Below, piece by piece: positions 39,846 to 48,279 of a stretch of 56,597 nucleotides of DNA. The notes under the pieces were generated by a model, which was not told the DNA's origin, did no database searches, and was given only the letters and a program-made list of their open reading frames with translations. The stretch covers positions 1 to 56,597 of the forward strand of contig CAMIKG010000024.1 of NCBI GenBank assembly GCA_946221915.1. The letters run 5' to 3'. Position 1 is the stretch's first letter. Each line of letters opens with the position of its first letter. Source of the DNA: an uncultured Erwinia sp. GTDB taxonomy: Bacteria > Pseudomonadota > Gammaproteobacteria > Enterobacterales > Enterobacteriaceae. Position numbers and translations under genes: made by a program.

Positions 39846-41633
39846 ATGGAGTCGAAGTCATTTCTGAAAAGTTGGGGAGCCGAATACATTGCTCCCGGCA
39901 CCGTGCGTTTCCGTCTCTGGGTGACCAGCCAGCAGCAGGTCACCCTCAGACTTAACCATGAAGAGCTGTTAATGAACCCCGCAGGCGATGGCTGGTTTGA
40001 GCGCATCGTTGATGGCGTCGCAGCGGGTGCAGAATACTGTTTTATTCTCGCCGATGGCATGGCGGTGCCGGACCCGGCTTCCCGTGCTCAGCAGGGGGAT
40101 GTCTCCGGTCCTTCACTGGTTTGCGATCCGGCGCGCTACGTCTGGCGTAACAGTGACTGGCGCGGGCGTCCGTGGGAAGAGAGTGTGGTCTATGAACTGC
40201 ATATCGGCACCTTTACCCCGCAGGGCACCTTTCAGGCAGCAATTGAAAAACTGCCGTGCCTCGCGGAACTCGGCATCACCATGATTGAAGTGATGCCCGT
40301 CTCACAGTTCGGCGGCGATCGCGGCTGGGGCTATGACGGCGTGTTGCTCTATGCTCCCCATAGCGCCTACGGCACGCCGGATGATTTTAAAGCGTTTGTC
40401 GATGCCGCTCACGGCCACGGTTTGTCAGTGGTGCTCGACATTGTGCTCAACCATTTTGGTCCTGAAGGCAACTATCTCCCGCTGCTGTCGCCGGATTTCT
40501 TCCACGAGGAGCGCCACACGCCATGGGGAGCGGGCATTGCCTACGATATCGATGCCGTACGGCGTTATATCGCCGAAGCGCCGCTTTACTGGCTACAGGA
40601 GTTTCATCTCGATGGCCTGCGCTTCGATGCCATTGACCAGATTGAGGACAGCGCGGATAAACATATCCTGCTTGAGATAGCCGGGCGTATCCGCGCCACG
40701 ATCACCGATCGGCCAGTGCATCTCACCACTGAGGACTGCCGCAATATTATCGCCCTCCATCCGCGCGACGAGACGGGCTCCACACCGCTCTTTACCGGCG
40801 AATGGAATGACGATTTGCACAACGCCTTTCACGTCTTCGCCACAGGCGAAACGCACGCTTATTACCAGGAATTCGCTCAGCAGCCTGAGAAACATGTCGC
40901 GCGCGCACTGGCGGAGGGGTTTGCCCTGCAGGGCGAGGTTTCTGCGCTGACAGGAGAAAAACGCGGTGTCGACAGTCGCGGTCAGCCGCCCGTCGCTTTT
41001 GTCGATTTTATCCAGAATCATGATCAGGTGGGCAATCGCGCCCAGGGGGAGCGATTGATCAGCCTGGCCGGTGCGCAACGCAGCGAGCTGCTGCTGGCGG
41101 CGCTGCTGCTCTCGCCGCATATTCCGTTACTGTTTATGGGCGAAGAGTACGGCGAAACTAACCCTTTCCTGTTCTTCACCGATTTCCACGGCGATCTCGC
41201 CACGGCAGTGCGTGAAGGACGCGCGAAAGAGTTTGCCGGTCATGCTGGCTATGAAGATGCCTCCGTTCCCGATCCTAATGCACTGGACACCTTCACCCGT
41301 TCGAAACTGGACTGGCGCAGGCGGGAAAGCCAGTCCGGCAAACGCTGGCTGGCGTTAACCCGTGAACTGCTGGCGCTGCGCCAGCAATATCTCGTGCCAC
41401 TGCTGGCGACGGCTGGCGGCCACGCCGGAAAGGTGCTCACCACCGCCCCCGGCTTTTTTGCCGTCAGCTGGTCCTTTGCGCGCGGCACGCTGTCGATGGC
41501 GCTGAATATCAGCGACACCACCCAGCCCCTGCCGCCGCTGGCGGGTGACATCCTCTATGCCAGCGCGGCTGTTGATACCAGCCTGCCGCCAGACGCCATC
41601 CTTGTCCGGCTTGCTCACGGAGATGCCAAATGA
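39846..41633 (+). CDS. treZ: Malto-oligosyltrehalose trehalohydrolase TreZ
   Basis: This is a cytosolic GH13 enzyme of 595 residues that cuts trehalose from the end of maltooligosyl-trehalose. An N-terminal beta-sandwich (about 1-95) precedes the barrel. Catalytic motifs: Asp nucleophile in DGLRFDAIDQI, Glu acid in TTEDCRN, transition-state Asp in FIQNHDQVGNR. YELHIGTFTPQGTF marks the start of the barrel and is diagnostic of TreZ. The stop overlaps treY by 4 bp (ATGA). With TreY and GlgX it makes trehalose from glycogen. Confidence 0.95.
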   Translation: MESKSFLKSWGAEYIAPGTVRFRLWVTSQQQVTLRLNHEELLMNPAGDGWFERIVDGVAAGAEYCFILADGMAVPDPASRAQQGDVSGPSLVCDPARYVWRNSDWRGRPWEESVVYELHIGTFTPQGTFQAAIEKLPCLAELGITMIEVMPVSQFGGDRGWGYDGVLLYAPHSAYGTPDDFKAFVDAAHGHGLSVVLDIVLNHFGPEGNYLPLLSPDFFHEERHTPWGAGIAYDIDAVRRYIAEAPLYWLQEFHLDGLRFDAIDQIEDSADKHILLEIAGRIRATITDRPVHLTTEDCRNIIALHPRDETGSTPLFTGEWNDDLHNAFHVFATGETHAYYQEFAQQPEKHVARALAEGFALQGEVSALTGEKRGVDSRGQPPVAFVDFIQNHDQVGNRAQGERLISLAGAQRSELLLAALLLSPHIPLLFMGEEYGETNPFLFFTDFHGDLATAVREGRAKEFAGHAGYEDASVPDPNALDTFTRSKLDWRRRESQSGKRWLALTRELLALRQQYLVPLLATAGGHAGKVLTTAPGFFAVSWSFARGTLSMALNISDTTQPLPPLAGDILYASAAVDTSLPPDAILVRLAHGDAK

Positions 41634-44164
41634 CGATCCCTGCTGCGACCTACCGTATCCAGTTTCGTAACGGCATGACCTTCGATCGCGCCGCCAGTCT
41701 GGCGCCTTACCTGCAACAACTTGGCATCAGCCATCTGTACGCCTCGCCGGTTTTCACCGCCACCCAGGGGTCGACACACGGTTACGATGTGACGGATGCC
41801 AATGAAATCGATCCGGCGATTGGTGGCCGCGCCGGTTTTGACCGTATGGTTCAGGCGCTGCAGCGGGCTGGCCTCGGCTTAATTCTCGATATTGTGCCGA
41901 ACCATATGGCCGCCTCGCTGGAGAATGCCTGGTGGCGCGATGTGATTGAACAGGGTCAGGACAGCCGCTACGCGCGCTATTTTGATATCGACTGGTCACG
42001 CCGTCTGACGCTGCCGTTCCTCGGCGATGACTTCGCCACGGCGCTGGACAATGGCGAGATTAGCGTTAAGCGTGATCCACAGAGCGGTAAGCCCGCGCTG
42101 GCCTATTTCGACAGTTTTTATCCGCTGAATCCCTCAAGCTGGCAGGGGCGGGAAAACGAGGTGCTGAGCCTGCGCAATAAAGCAGACATCGCCGCACTGC
42201 ATGCGCAGCAGTCGTGGCGGCTGATGTGCTGGCGCGATGCGCCTCACGATCTCTCCTACCGCCGATTCTTTGAAATCACCGGACTGGCGGGTGTGCGCGT
42301 CGAGGACCCTGAAGTCTTTGATGACAGCCACCGCCTGATCCTCGAACTGGTGCACTCCGGCGTCGTTGATGGCCTGCGTATCGATCATGTTGACGGTCTG
42401 GCCGATCCGAAAGCGTATCTTGAGCGCCTGCGTCAGCACACCGGACCTGATTGCTATATCACCGTGGAAAAGATCCTCGGGGCTGGCGAACAACTGGCTG
42501 CTGACTGGCCGGTATCCGGCACCACCGGCTACGAGTTTATTACCTCGCTCTCTGAAGTCTTTATCGATGGTGAGCAGATTAGCGCACTGCGCGAAGCGTA
42601 TAACGACGTGCAGGACAAAACGGTGGATATGGCCGTTGAGTTGCGCGACGCGAAGTTGCTGATGGTGGATAAGAATTTTGCCGGCGAGTTCGCCACCCTG
42701 CTGAAGCTGGTGGTGACCGCCGCGCAGCATGACAGCCCACACCTCAGCGAAGCCTCGCTGCATCAGGCGCTGCGTGAACTGCTGGTCGCTTTTCCGGTTT
42801 ACCGCACCTACGGCACAGCACAGGGCCTGCCCGCCAGCGATTTGGCATTATTGCAGACGGTAGCGGAAAAGGTCAGAACCAGTGTCAACGCGCCCGATCC
42901 GGCGGCGCTGAGCTTTATCAGCGATATGCTGACCGGTCAGGTCTCTGCGCAGTCGGCTTTCACCGCCGACAACTTCCGCAGCCGCTTTCAGCAACTCACC
43001 GGGCCATTAATGGCCAAATCCGTCGAGGATACGCTGTTCTTCCGGCAGAATATGGCGCTGGCGCTGAACGAAGTGGGCGCCGATCCCCTGCCGCACGCCT
43101 TCTCGCCCGAGCGCTTCCATGGCGATATGCAGAGCCGGCTGGAACAGCAGCCCGATGGCATCTCCAGCACCTCCACCCATGACACCAAACGCGGGGAAGA
43201 TGCCCGTGCCCGGCTGTACACGCTGAGCGAAGCGCCGGACGTCTGGGCCGAAAGCGTCACGCGCTGGCGGCAGATGAATAAAGCGCATGTCAGCGTGATT
43301 AAAGATGGTCCGGCGCCGAAACCCGCCGGCGAGTGGATGTTTTATCAGGCACTGGCAGGCGTCTGGCCCCCTGCACTGCAGCCAGAGGATACAGCCGGAC
43401 TGCAGGCGCTGGAAGAACGTTTTCAGGCGTGGGTGGAAAAAGCGCTGCGTGAAGCCAAACTGCGCACCAGCTGGGACGAAACCAATGACCGTTATGAACA
43501 GGCGATGCTCGACTACGCACATCACCTGCTTTCAGCGGGCAGCCATACATTTCTGCAGGACTTTTGCCACACGCTGCAACCCTTTATCCGCGCCGGGATG
43601 GTGAACAGCCTGACCCAGACGATTATCAAGCTGACCGCCCCCGGCGTGCCTGATATCTATCAGGGCAGCGAAGGCTGGAATTTTAGTCTGGTCGACCCCG
43701 ATAACCGGCGTGCACCCGATTTCGCTGCACTCGAACGACTGCTGGATGCGCCGAAAAAAGCGGATTTCAGTTCCTTACAGGACTGGCTGAGCGGTCAGGT
43801 CAAGCAGCACACCATCGCCACGCTGCTGCCGTTGCGCCAGCAGTATCCGGAGCTGTTCCGCACGGGTGACTATCTGCCGCTTACCGCCACAGGTCCGCGG
43901 GCGAAGAATGTGCTCGCGTTTGCGCGCGCACAACAGGATCGCCTGCTGATTGTGGTTACGCCGCGTCTCGTGCTGCACGGTCTGGATGCGCATTTTGCCG
44001 CGAAGCAGAGCGAAAGCTGGGCGGAAACGGAAATCATCCTCCCCGCGCGGCTGGCGGTGCGCGATTACCGCAACATTTTCACGGGAGAAAAGCAATTTTT
44101 GTATGAACGTTTCACGCTGGAGTCGGCGGGTTACTGCGCGCCGCTGATTCTGTTAAGTGAATAA
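41630..44164 (+). CDS. treY: Maltooligosyl trehalose synthase TreY
   Basis: This is a cytosolic GH13 transglycosylase of 844 residues that turns the reducing-end alpha-1,4 bond of a maltodextrin into the alpha,alpha-1,1 bond of trehalose. Motifs: TYRIQFRNGMTFDRAASLAP at the start, LGISHLYASPVF, Asp nucleophile in GLRIDHVDGLADP, Glu acid in ITVEKILGAGE, and the HDTKRGEDARAR signature near residue 514 that is typical of TreY. It is translationally coupled to treZ and followed by glgX after 66 bp. Confidence 0.95.
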   Translation: MTIPAATYRIQFRNGMTFDRAASLAPYLQQLGISHLYASPVFTATQGSTHGYDVTDANEIDPAIGGRAGFDRMVQALQRAGLGLILDIVPNHMAASLENAWWRDVIEQGQDSRYARYFDIDWSRRLTLPFLGDDFATALDNGEISVKRDPQSGKPALAYFDSFYPLNPSSWQGRENEVLSLRNKADIAALHAQQSWRLMCWRDAPHDLSYRRFFEITGLAGVRVEDPEVFDDSHRLILELVHSGVVDGLRIDHVDGLADPKAYLERLRQHTGPDCYITVEKILGAGEQLAADWPVSGTTGYEFITSLSEVFIDGEQISALREAYNDVQDKTVDMAVELRDAKLLMVDKNFAGEFATLLKLVVTAAQHDSPHLSEASLHQALRELLVAFPVYRTYGTAQGLPASDLALLQTVAEKVRTSVNAPDPAALSFISDMLTGQVSAQSAFTADNFRSRFQQLTGPLMAKSVEDTLFFRQNMALALNEVGADPLPHAFSPERFHGDMQSRLEQQPDGISSTSTHDTKRGEDARARLYTLSEAPDVWAESVTRWRQMNKAHVSVIKDGPAPKPAGEWMFYQALAGVWPPALQPEDTAGLQALEERFQAWVEKALREAKLRTSWDETNDRYEQAMLDYAHHLLSAGSHTFLQDFCHTLQPFIRAGMVNSLTQTIIKLTAPGVPDIYQGSEGWNFSLVDPDNRRAPDFAALERLLDAPKKADFSSLQDWLSGQVKQHTIATLLPLRQQYPELFRTGDYLPLTATGPRAKNVLAFARAQQDRLLIVVTPRLVLHGLDAHFAAKQSESWAETEIILPARLAVRDYRNIFTGEKQFLYERFTLESAGYCAPLILLSE

Positions 44165-44230
44165 GCCGGGAATTAAAAAAACGTCACATGTCGCTGTATA
44201 TCCGCATTTTTTATGGATGGAGAGGGATAA

Positions 44231-46306
44231 ATGTCTAACGGTAAATCTTTTGTGATCACAGCGGGATCGGACTATCCGCTCGGTGCTAATTTCGATGGCG
44301 ACGGCGTGAATTTCGCCCTTTTCTCTGCGCATGCCGAACGTGTTGAGCTGTGTCTGTATGACCCCAGCGGCGAAAGCGAAATCGCCCGGCTGACGCTGCC
44401 AGAATATACCCACGAGGTGTGGCATGGTTATGTACCCGGACTGCAGCCCGGCGCGCTTTACGGCTTCCGCGTACATGGTCCGTTTGAACCTGAAAATGGT
44501 CACCGCTTTAATGCCAATAAACTGCTGATTGACCCCTACGCCCGCGAACTGGTCGGCGATATTCAGTGGGATGAGTCGCACTTCGCCTACGACCTGCTGC
44601 ACGAGGATAAAGATCTGACCTTCGACAGCCGCGACAGCGCGCCGTTTACGCCGAAATGCCGGGTGATCGACCCGGATGCCTTCGACTGGCAGGATCACCA
44701 GCGGCCCACCATTGCATGGCCCCACACTGTGCTGTATGAGACCCACGTGAAGGGCTTTACCCAGCTTAACAGCGCGATCCCACCTGAGTTGCGCGGCACT
44801 TTTGAAGGTATGGGGCATAAGGCCTCCGTTGACTATATCAAAAGCCTTGGCATTACCTCGGTTGAACTGCTACCGGTGCACTGGTTCCCGGACGACCAGC
44901 ATCTGCTCGACAAGGGGCTAAAGAATTTTTGGGGCTACAACACGCTGGGCTTCTTCGCCCCGGCAGCGCGCTATTATGGGCCGCGCGGCATACAAGGGTT
45001 TCGCGATATGGTGCGCGCGTTCCATGATGCCGGCATCGAAGTGATCCTTGATGTGGTCTACAACCACACGGCGGAGGGTAATGAACTGGGGCCGACGCTG
45101 TCATTTAAGGGCATCGATAACTTCTCCTATTACCGTACGCTGCCAGACCAGCACCGCTACTACATCAACGATACCGGCACCGGCAATACCGTTAATACCT
45201 CACACCCGCGTGTGTTGCAGCTGGTGATGGATTCGCTGCGTTACTGGGCGCAATCGATGCATATTGACGGTTTTCGCTTCGATTTGGGGACGATTCTTGG
45301 CCGCGAGCCGGAAGGTTTCGACCAGCGCGGCGGCTTTTTCGACGCCATGATGCAGGACCCGCTGCTGTCACGGCTGAAGCTGATTGGCGAACCGTGGGAC
45401 ATCGGCCCCGGCGGCTATCAGGTCGGCGGCTTCCCGCCAGGCTGGGCGGAGTGGAACGACAAATACCGCGACACGGTGCGCGAATACTGGAAAGGCGACA
45501 ACGTGTCGACCGATTTCGCCGCGCGCCTGCTCGGTTCCGGCGATCTCTACGATCTGCGCGGCCGTCGTCCGTGGGCCAGCGTCAACTTTATTACCGCCCA
45601 TGACGGCTTTACGCTCAACGATCTGGTGTCGTACAACGAAAAACACAATGAGGCCAATGGCGAGGACAATAACGACGGCCATAATGACAACCGCTCTTAC
45701 CACTATGGCGCTGAAGGTCCAACGGCGGATGAGGGCATTAACGCCGTACGCGAGCGCCAGCGCCGTAATTTCCTCGCCACGCTGCTGTTCTCGCACGGCA
45801 CGCCGATGCTGCTGGCGGGCGATGAGTTTGGCCGCAGCCAGTCCGGCAACAACAACGGTTACTGCCAGGACAACGAAATCTCGTGGATTCTCTGGGATGA
45901 TATTCCGCAGAGCGGCGAAGCGCTGCGTGAGTTTACCCGTCAGCTGATCGCCCTGCGCGCGCAGCAGCCGCTGCTGCGCCGTGAGAACTGGCGTGATGGC
46001 ATGGAGATCAAGTGGTTCAATGCCGGTGGCGGCTTCCAGCAGGCGGAGCACTGGGAAGAAGGCACCACCCTTGGCGTCTATATTGGTCGCCCGGACCTGC
46101 AAACCGAACCCGGTATCTGGCATGACGTGCTGATGTTGATCAATCCGTTTGAGGGCAATGTGCCGTTTCGCATCCCGCAGTTTGGCGAAGGTGGCTGGGT
46201 GCTGGAACTGTCTACCTCTGAGAGTGTTCAGCCAGGGCTGGTGATCACGCGGGAAAAAGATTTCGGGCTTGAAGGCCGCAGTATTGCTCTGTTCAGGCGG
46301 CCATAA
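44231..46306 (+). CDS. glgX: Glycogen debranching enzyme GlgX/TreX
   Basis: This is a 691-residue GH13 isoamylase-type debranching enzyme with an N-terminal CBM48 domain (about 10-105; PLGANFDGDGVNFALFSAHA). Catalytic motifs: nucleophile Asp in GFRFDLGTILG, acid Glu in LIGEPWDIGPGGYQ, Asp in FITAHDGFTLNDL. It removes the short side chains left by phosphorylase. Placement after treZ-treY shows it works here as TreX, providing linear maltodextrin for trehalose synthesis. No glgB/C/A/P genes are in the window, so it is separate from the usual glycogen operon. Expression is probably tied to osmotic or stationary-phase stress. Confidence 0.95.
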   Translation: MSNGKSFVITAGSDYPLGANFDGDGVNFALFSAHAERVELCLYDPSGESEIARLTLPEYTHEVWHGYVPGLQPGALYGFRVHGPFEPENGHRFNANKLLIDPYARELVGDIQWDESHFAYDLLHEDKDLTFDSRDSAPFTPKCRVIDPDAFDWQDHQRPTIAWPHTVLYETHVKGFTQLNSAIPPELRGTFEGMGHKASVDYIKSLGITSVELLPVHWFPDDQHLLDKGLKNFWGYNTLGFFAPAARYYGPRGIQGFRDMVRAFHDAGIEVILDVVYNHTAEGNELGPTLSFKGIDNFSYYRTLPDQHRYYINDTGTGNTVNTSHPRVLQLVMDSLRYWAQSMHIDGFRFDLGTILGREPEGFDQRGGFFDAMMQDPLLSRLKLIGEPWDIGPGGYQVGGFPPGWAEWNDKYRDTVREYWKGDNVSTDFAARLLGSGDLYDLRGRRPWASVNFITAHDGFTLNDLVSYNEKHNEANGEDNNDGHNDNRSYHYGAEGPTADEGINAVRERQRRNFLATLLFSHGTPMLLAGDEFGRSQSGNNNGYCQDNEISWILWDDIPQSGEALREFTRQLIALRAQQPLLRRENWRDGMEIKWFNAGGGFQQAEHWEEGTTLGVYIGRPDLQTEPGIWHDVLMLINPFEGNVPFRIPQFGEGGWVLELSTSESVQPGLVITREKDFGLEGRSIALFRRP

Positions 46307-46321
46307 ATTTTCCACAAAATC

Positions 46322-46343
46322 CCCGGGGAGTCGCTTCCCCGGG
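46322..46343. terminator. Terminator after glgX
   Basis: CCCGGGGA and TCCCCGGG make a perfect 8-bp GC stem with a 6-nt loop, followed by TCTTGTTT on the plus strand. It separates glgX from a convergent gene. Confidence 0.75.
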
Positions 46344-46349
46344 TCTTGT

Positions 46350-46994
46350 TTAAACCGGGGTATTCCTGCGCAGCGCTTTTGCCGCATGACGCAAATCAGC
46401 GTACTGCAGTGTTTTCATCGCGAAGGATAACTCGTTATGGTGAGTCAGCACCTTGCCTCTGCTGTTCAGCAGATTATCCGCCAGTAGCGGCAGAATGTTT
46501 TTTTCCGCCGCGCGTTCAGTGCGAAACAGTTGCTGCGCTTGCGTCAGAAAACGATCCAGCGCACATTCGCTGATCTCTGCCGGAATATAGCAACGTAACT
46601 CCAGCCGACCTGCGGCGGAAATCACCTGATAACCTGCATTATGCTTTGCCGGCATGTCATGAAGCCGTTCAAGACCGCATTTATGCAGCAATTGCTGATA
46701 TTTATCACAGCGCTGAGGGGTGGTGTATACCGACAGATAATGGCCTGTTTTATCCATTTTACTGTTGGCTAATTCACTGATGACGGCGCCGGCTTTCACC
46801 GTCGCGCGGCTCAGCGTATTGTAAACGGGCGGCATGAATACTCTGTTTGCGCTCTGTTCATCAGCGGTTTTCACCGGTTTTAAGGCCGAATTCGCGGTTT
46901 TAACAATCCCTTTTGTCAGCCATGTCTGCCCGGGTTGCCGATGTATCCAGCGGGTAACAACGGGCGTAGTGTTGTCGGTAATGCCATTTACCAT
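46350..46994 (-). CDS. Unrecognised 214-residue protein
   Basis: I do not recognise this protein. It has no signal peptide or membrane segment. The N-terminal 80 residues are Thr/Ser/Val-rich and look disordered (ITDNTTPVVTRWIHRQPGQ); the C-terminal 130 residues look folded and mixed alpha/beta (GHYLSVYTTPQRCDKYQQLL, GYQVISAAGRLELRCYIP, ECALDRFLTQAQQLFRTERA), with four cysteines. The frame is free of stops, ends at a good shared terminator, and lies between two conserved loci (treZYX and ynfA), suggesting an inserted accessory gene. The disordered N-terminus recalls secreted effectors, but no secretion signal is proven. Confidence 0.7.
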   Translation of the reverse strand: MVNGITDNTTPVVTRWIHRQPGQTWLTKGIVKTANSALKPVKTADEQSANRVFMPPVYNTLSRATVKAGAVISELANSKMDKTGHYLSVYTTPQRCDKYQQLLHKCGLERLHDMPAKHNAGYQVISAAGRLELRCYIPAEISECALDRFLTQAQQLFRTERAAEKNILPLLADNLLNSRGKVLTHHNELSFAMKTLQYADLRHAAKALRRNTPV

Positions 46995-47066
46995 GGTGTC
47001 GTTCTTCCTTTTGTGGCGAAAACAGTGAGTCTACTTCACGCGTTCGCCGCCGCTTGCAGCAATCGC

Positions 47067-47390
47067 TTATTTGCTCCAGCCTGCGACAATAATCAGCATG
47101 CCGCTAAACGCCACCGCTGCGCCGATCCAGTCGTAGCTGCTGAGACGCACGCCATCAACAAACCGCAGCCACAGCAGCGCGGTCATCACATACACGCCGC
47201 CATAGGCCGCATAAACACGGCCACTGGCGGCGGGGTGCAGCGTCAGTAACCAGACAAATAATGCCAGGCTGAGCGCTGCCGGGATCAGTAACAATAACGA
47301 TCCGCCCTTTTTCAGCCATAACCACGGTAAAAAGCAGCCAATAATTTCCGCCAGCGCGGTGAGAAAGAATAACAGGGAGGTTTTTAACAT
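47067..47390 (-). CDS. ynfA: YnfA-family small membrane protein
   Basis: This is an inner-membrane protein of 107 residues with four helices, UPF0060/YnfA, structurally like small multidrug resistance proteins. The family marks AEIIGCFLPWLWL, GRVYAAYGGVYV and RLSSYDWIGA are present. In Shigella YnfA exports some toxic cations. It is divergent from ynfB, as in E. coli. Confidence 0.93.
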   Translation of the reverse strand: MLKTSLLFFLTALAEIIGCFLPWLWLKKGGSLLLLIPAALSLALFVWLLTLHPAASGRVYAAYGGVYVMTALLWLRFVDGVRLSSYDWIGAAVAFSGMLIIVAGWSK

Positions 47391-47519
47391 TTTTATCTCG
47401 CCAAAAGGTAAACAAGCTGTTGCCGTCGCTGGTGAGCGGCAAAGCGCCGATGATATAATAAAAAAGATCCTGACCCCAGCAGCCTCAGTCTGCTGCGGGC
47501 ATTAACAAAAGGAAATGAC

Positions 47520-47867
47520 ATGAAAACTCTGCACCAACGCCTGCTCAGCGCCCTGCTGCCCCTGACACTGCTGGGCGCGACGCTGGCACTGCCAGTCACC
47601 GCGAGCGCGAAAACCGATCGACTGATTATCGAAAACGGCAATACGGCTGTCGGCAACGAGCAGGCACGTCAGGACAAAGAGCAGTGGGATGACACCCGTA
47701 TGCTGCGTAAAAAAGTGAACACCCGCGTGGAAAAAGAGTTCGATAAAGCCGATCGTGCTTTCGATACCCGCGACAAATGTGAGCAGAGCGCCAATCTCAA
47801 TGCTTACTGGGAACCGAACACCCTGCGTTGCCTTGACCGCCGCACCGGGCGCTCAGTCGCGCCGTAA
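47520..47867 (+). CDS. ynfB: YnfB (UPF0482) periplasmic protein
   Basis: This exported 115-residue protein has a signal peptide cleaved after TASA (about 30) and a mature part nearly identical in pattern to E. coli YnfB: KEQWDDTRMLRKKVN, FDTRDKCEQSANLNAYWEPN, TLRCLDRRTGR. Two cysteines (CEQS and RCLD) could form a disulfide. The function is unknown. Ribosome binding site AAAGGA before ATG. ynfD follows after 53 bp. Confidence 0.93.
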   Translation: MKTLHQRLLSALLPLTLLGATLALPVTASAKTDRLIIENGNTAVGNEQARQDKEQWDDTRMLRKKVNTRVEKEFDKADRAFDTRDKCEQSANLNAYWEPNTLRCLDRRTGRSVAP

Positions 47868-47920
47868 TCCACTGACAGCTGCTATGCTTAGGACGGATTT
47901 TTCATAAAAGGATGAAGGTG

Positions 47921-48220
47921 ATGAAAGCGTCAACGTGGATGTTAACTCTGTTCTGCCTGGCTGCACCGCTGGCGGCGCAAGCCTCCTGTGAATCAGTGAA
48001 AGCAGATATCAGCCAAAAAATCATCAGTAACGGCGTACCGGAATCGGGCTTTACGCTGGAGATTGTTCCTAATGACCAGGCCGATCAGGCCGGTGGCCAG
48101 GTGGTCGGTCATTGCGAAAATGACACGCATAAGATTGTGTATAAACGACACCATGGTGGTGACAGTGACAGCAATGTGCCTGCCAGCACCGGTACCAGCC
48201 AGGATGCTCCCGCGCAGTAG
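47921..48220 (+). CDS. ynfD: YnfD-like DUF1161 periplasmic protein
   Basis: This exported protein of about 99 residues has a signal peptide ending AAQA before SCESVKADISQKI, then GVPESGFTLEIVP and GGQVVGHCENDTHKIVYKRH; this is the DUF1161 pattern, with two cysteines. The tail is Ser/Thr/Pro-rich. Start: ATG 47921 has AAAGG 9 nt upstream; ATG 47912 is only touching that ribosome binding site. It lies next to ynfB, as the E. coli genes are close neighbours. Function unknown. Confidence 0.85.
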   Translation: MKASTWMLTLFCLAAPLAAQASCESVKADISQKIISNGVPESGFTLEIVPNDQADQAGGQVVGHCENDTHKIVYKRHHGGDSDSNVPASTGTSQDAPAQ

Positions 48221-48232
48221 TGTCCTTATCTG

Positions 48233-48264
48233 ACCCTCCCCATAGTATGGCGGAGGGTTTTTTT
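48233..48264 (+). terminator. Intrinsic terminator after ynfD
   Basis: ACCCTCC (48233-48239) pairs with GGAGGGT (48252-48258); the loop contains a nested CCATA/TATGG stem. Seven T residues follow. Strong on the plus strand. Confidence 0.88.
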
Positions 48265-48279
48265 ATACCCCGCGGCTGG

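Noticed and set aside
45368..46387. 339-codon frame on the minus strand over glgX
   Set aside because: It is antisense to an unmistakable glgX with intact catalytic motifs; composition and lack of any motif mark it as a shadow.
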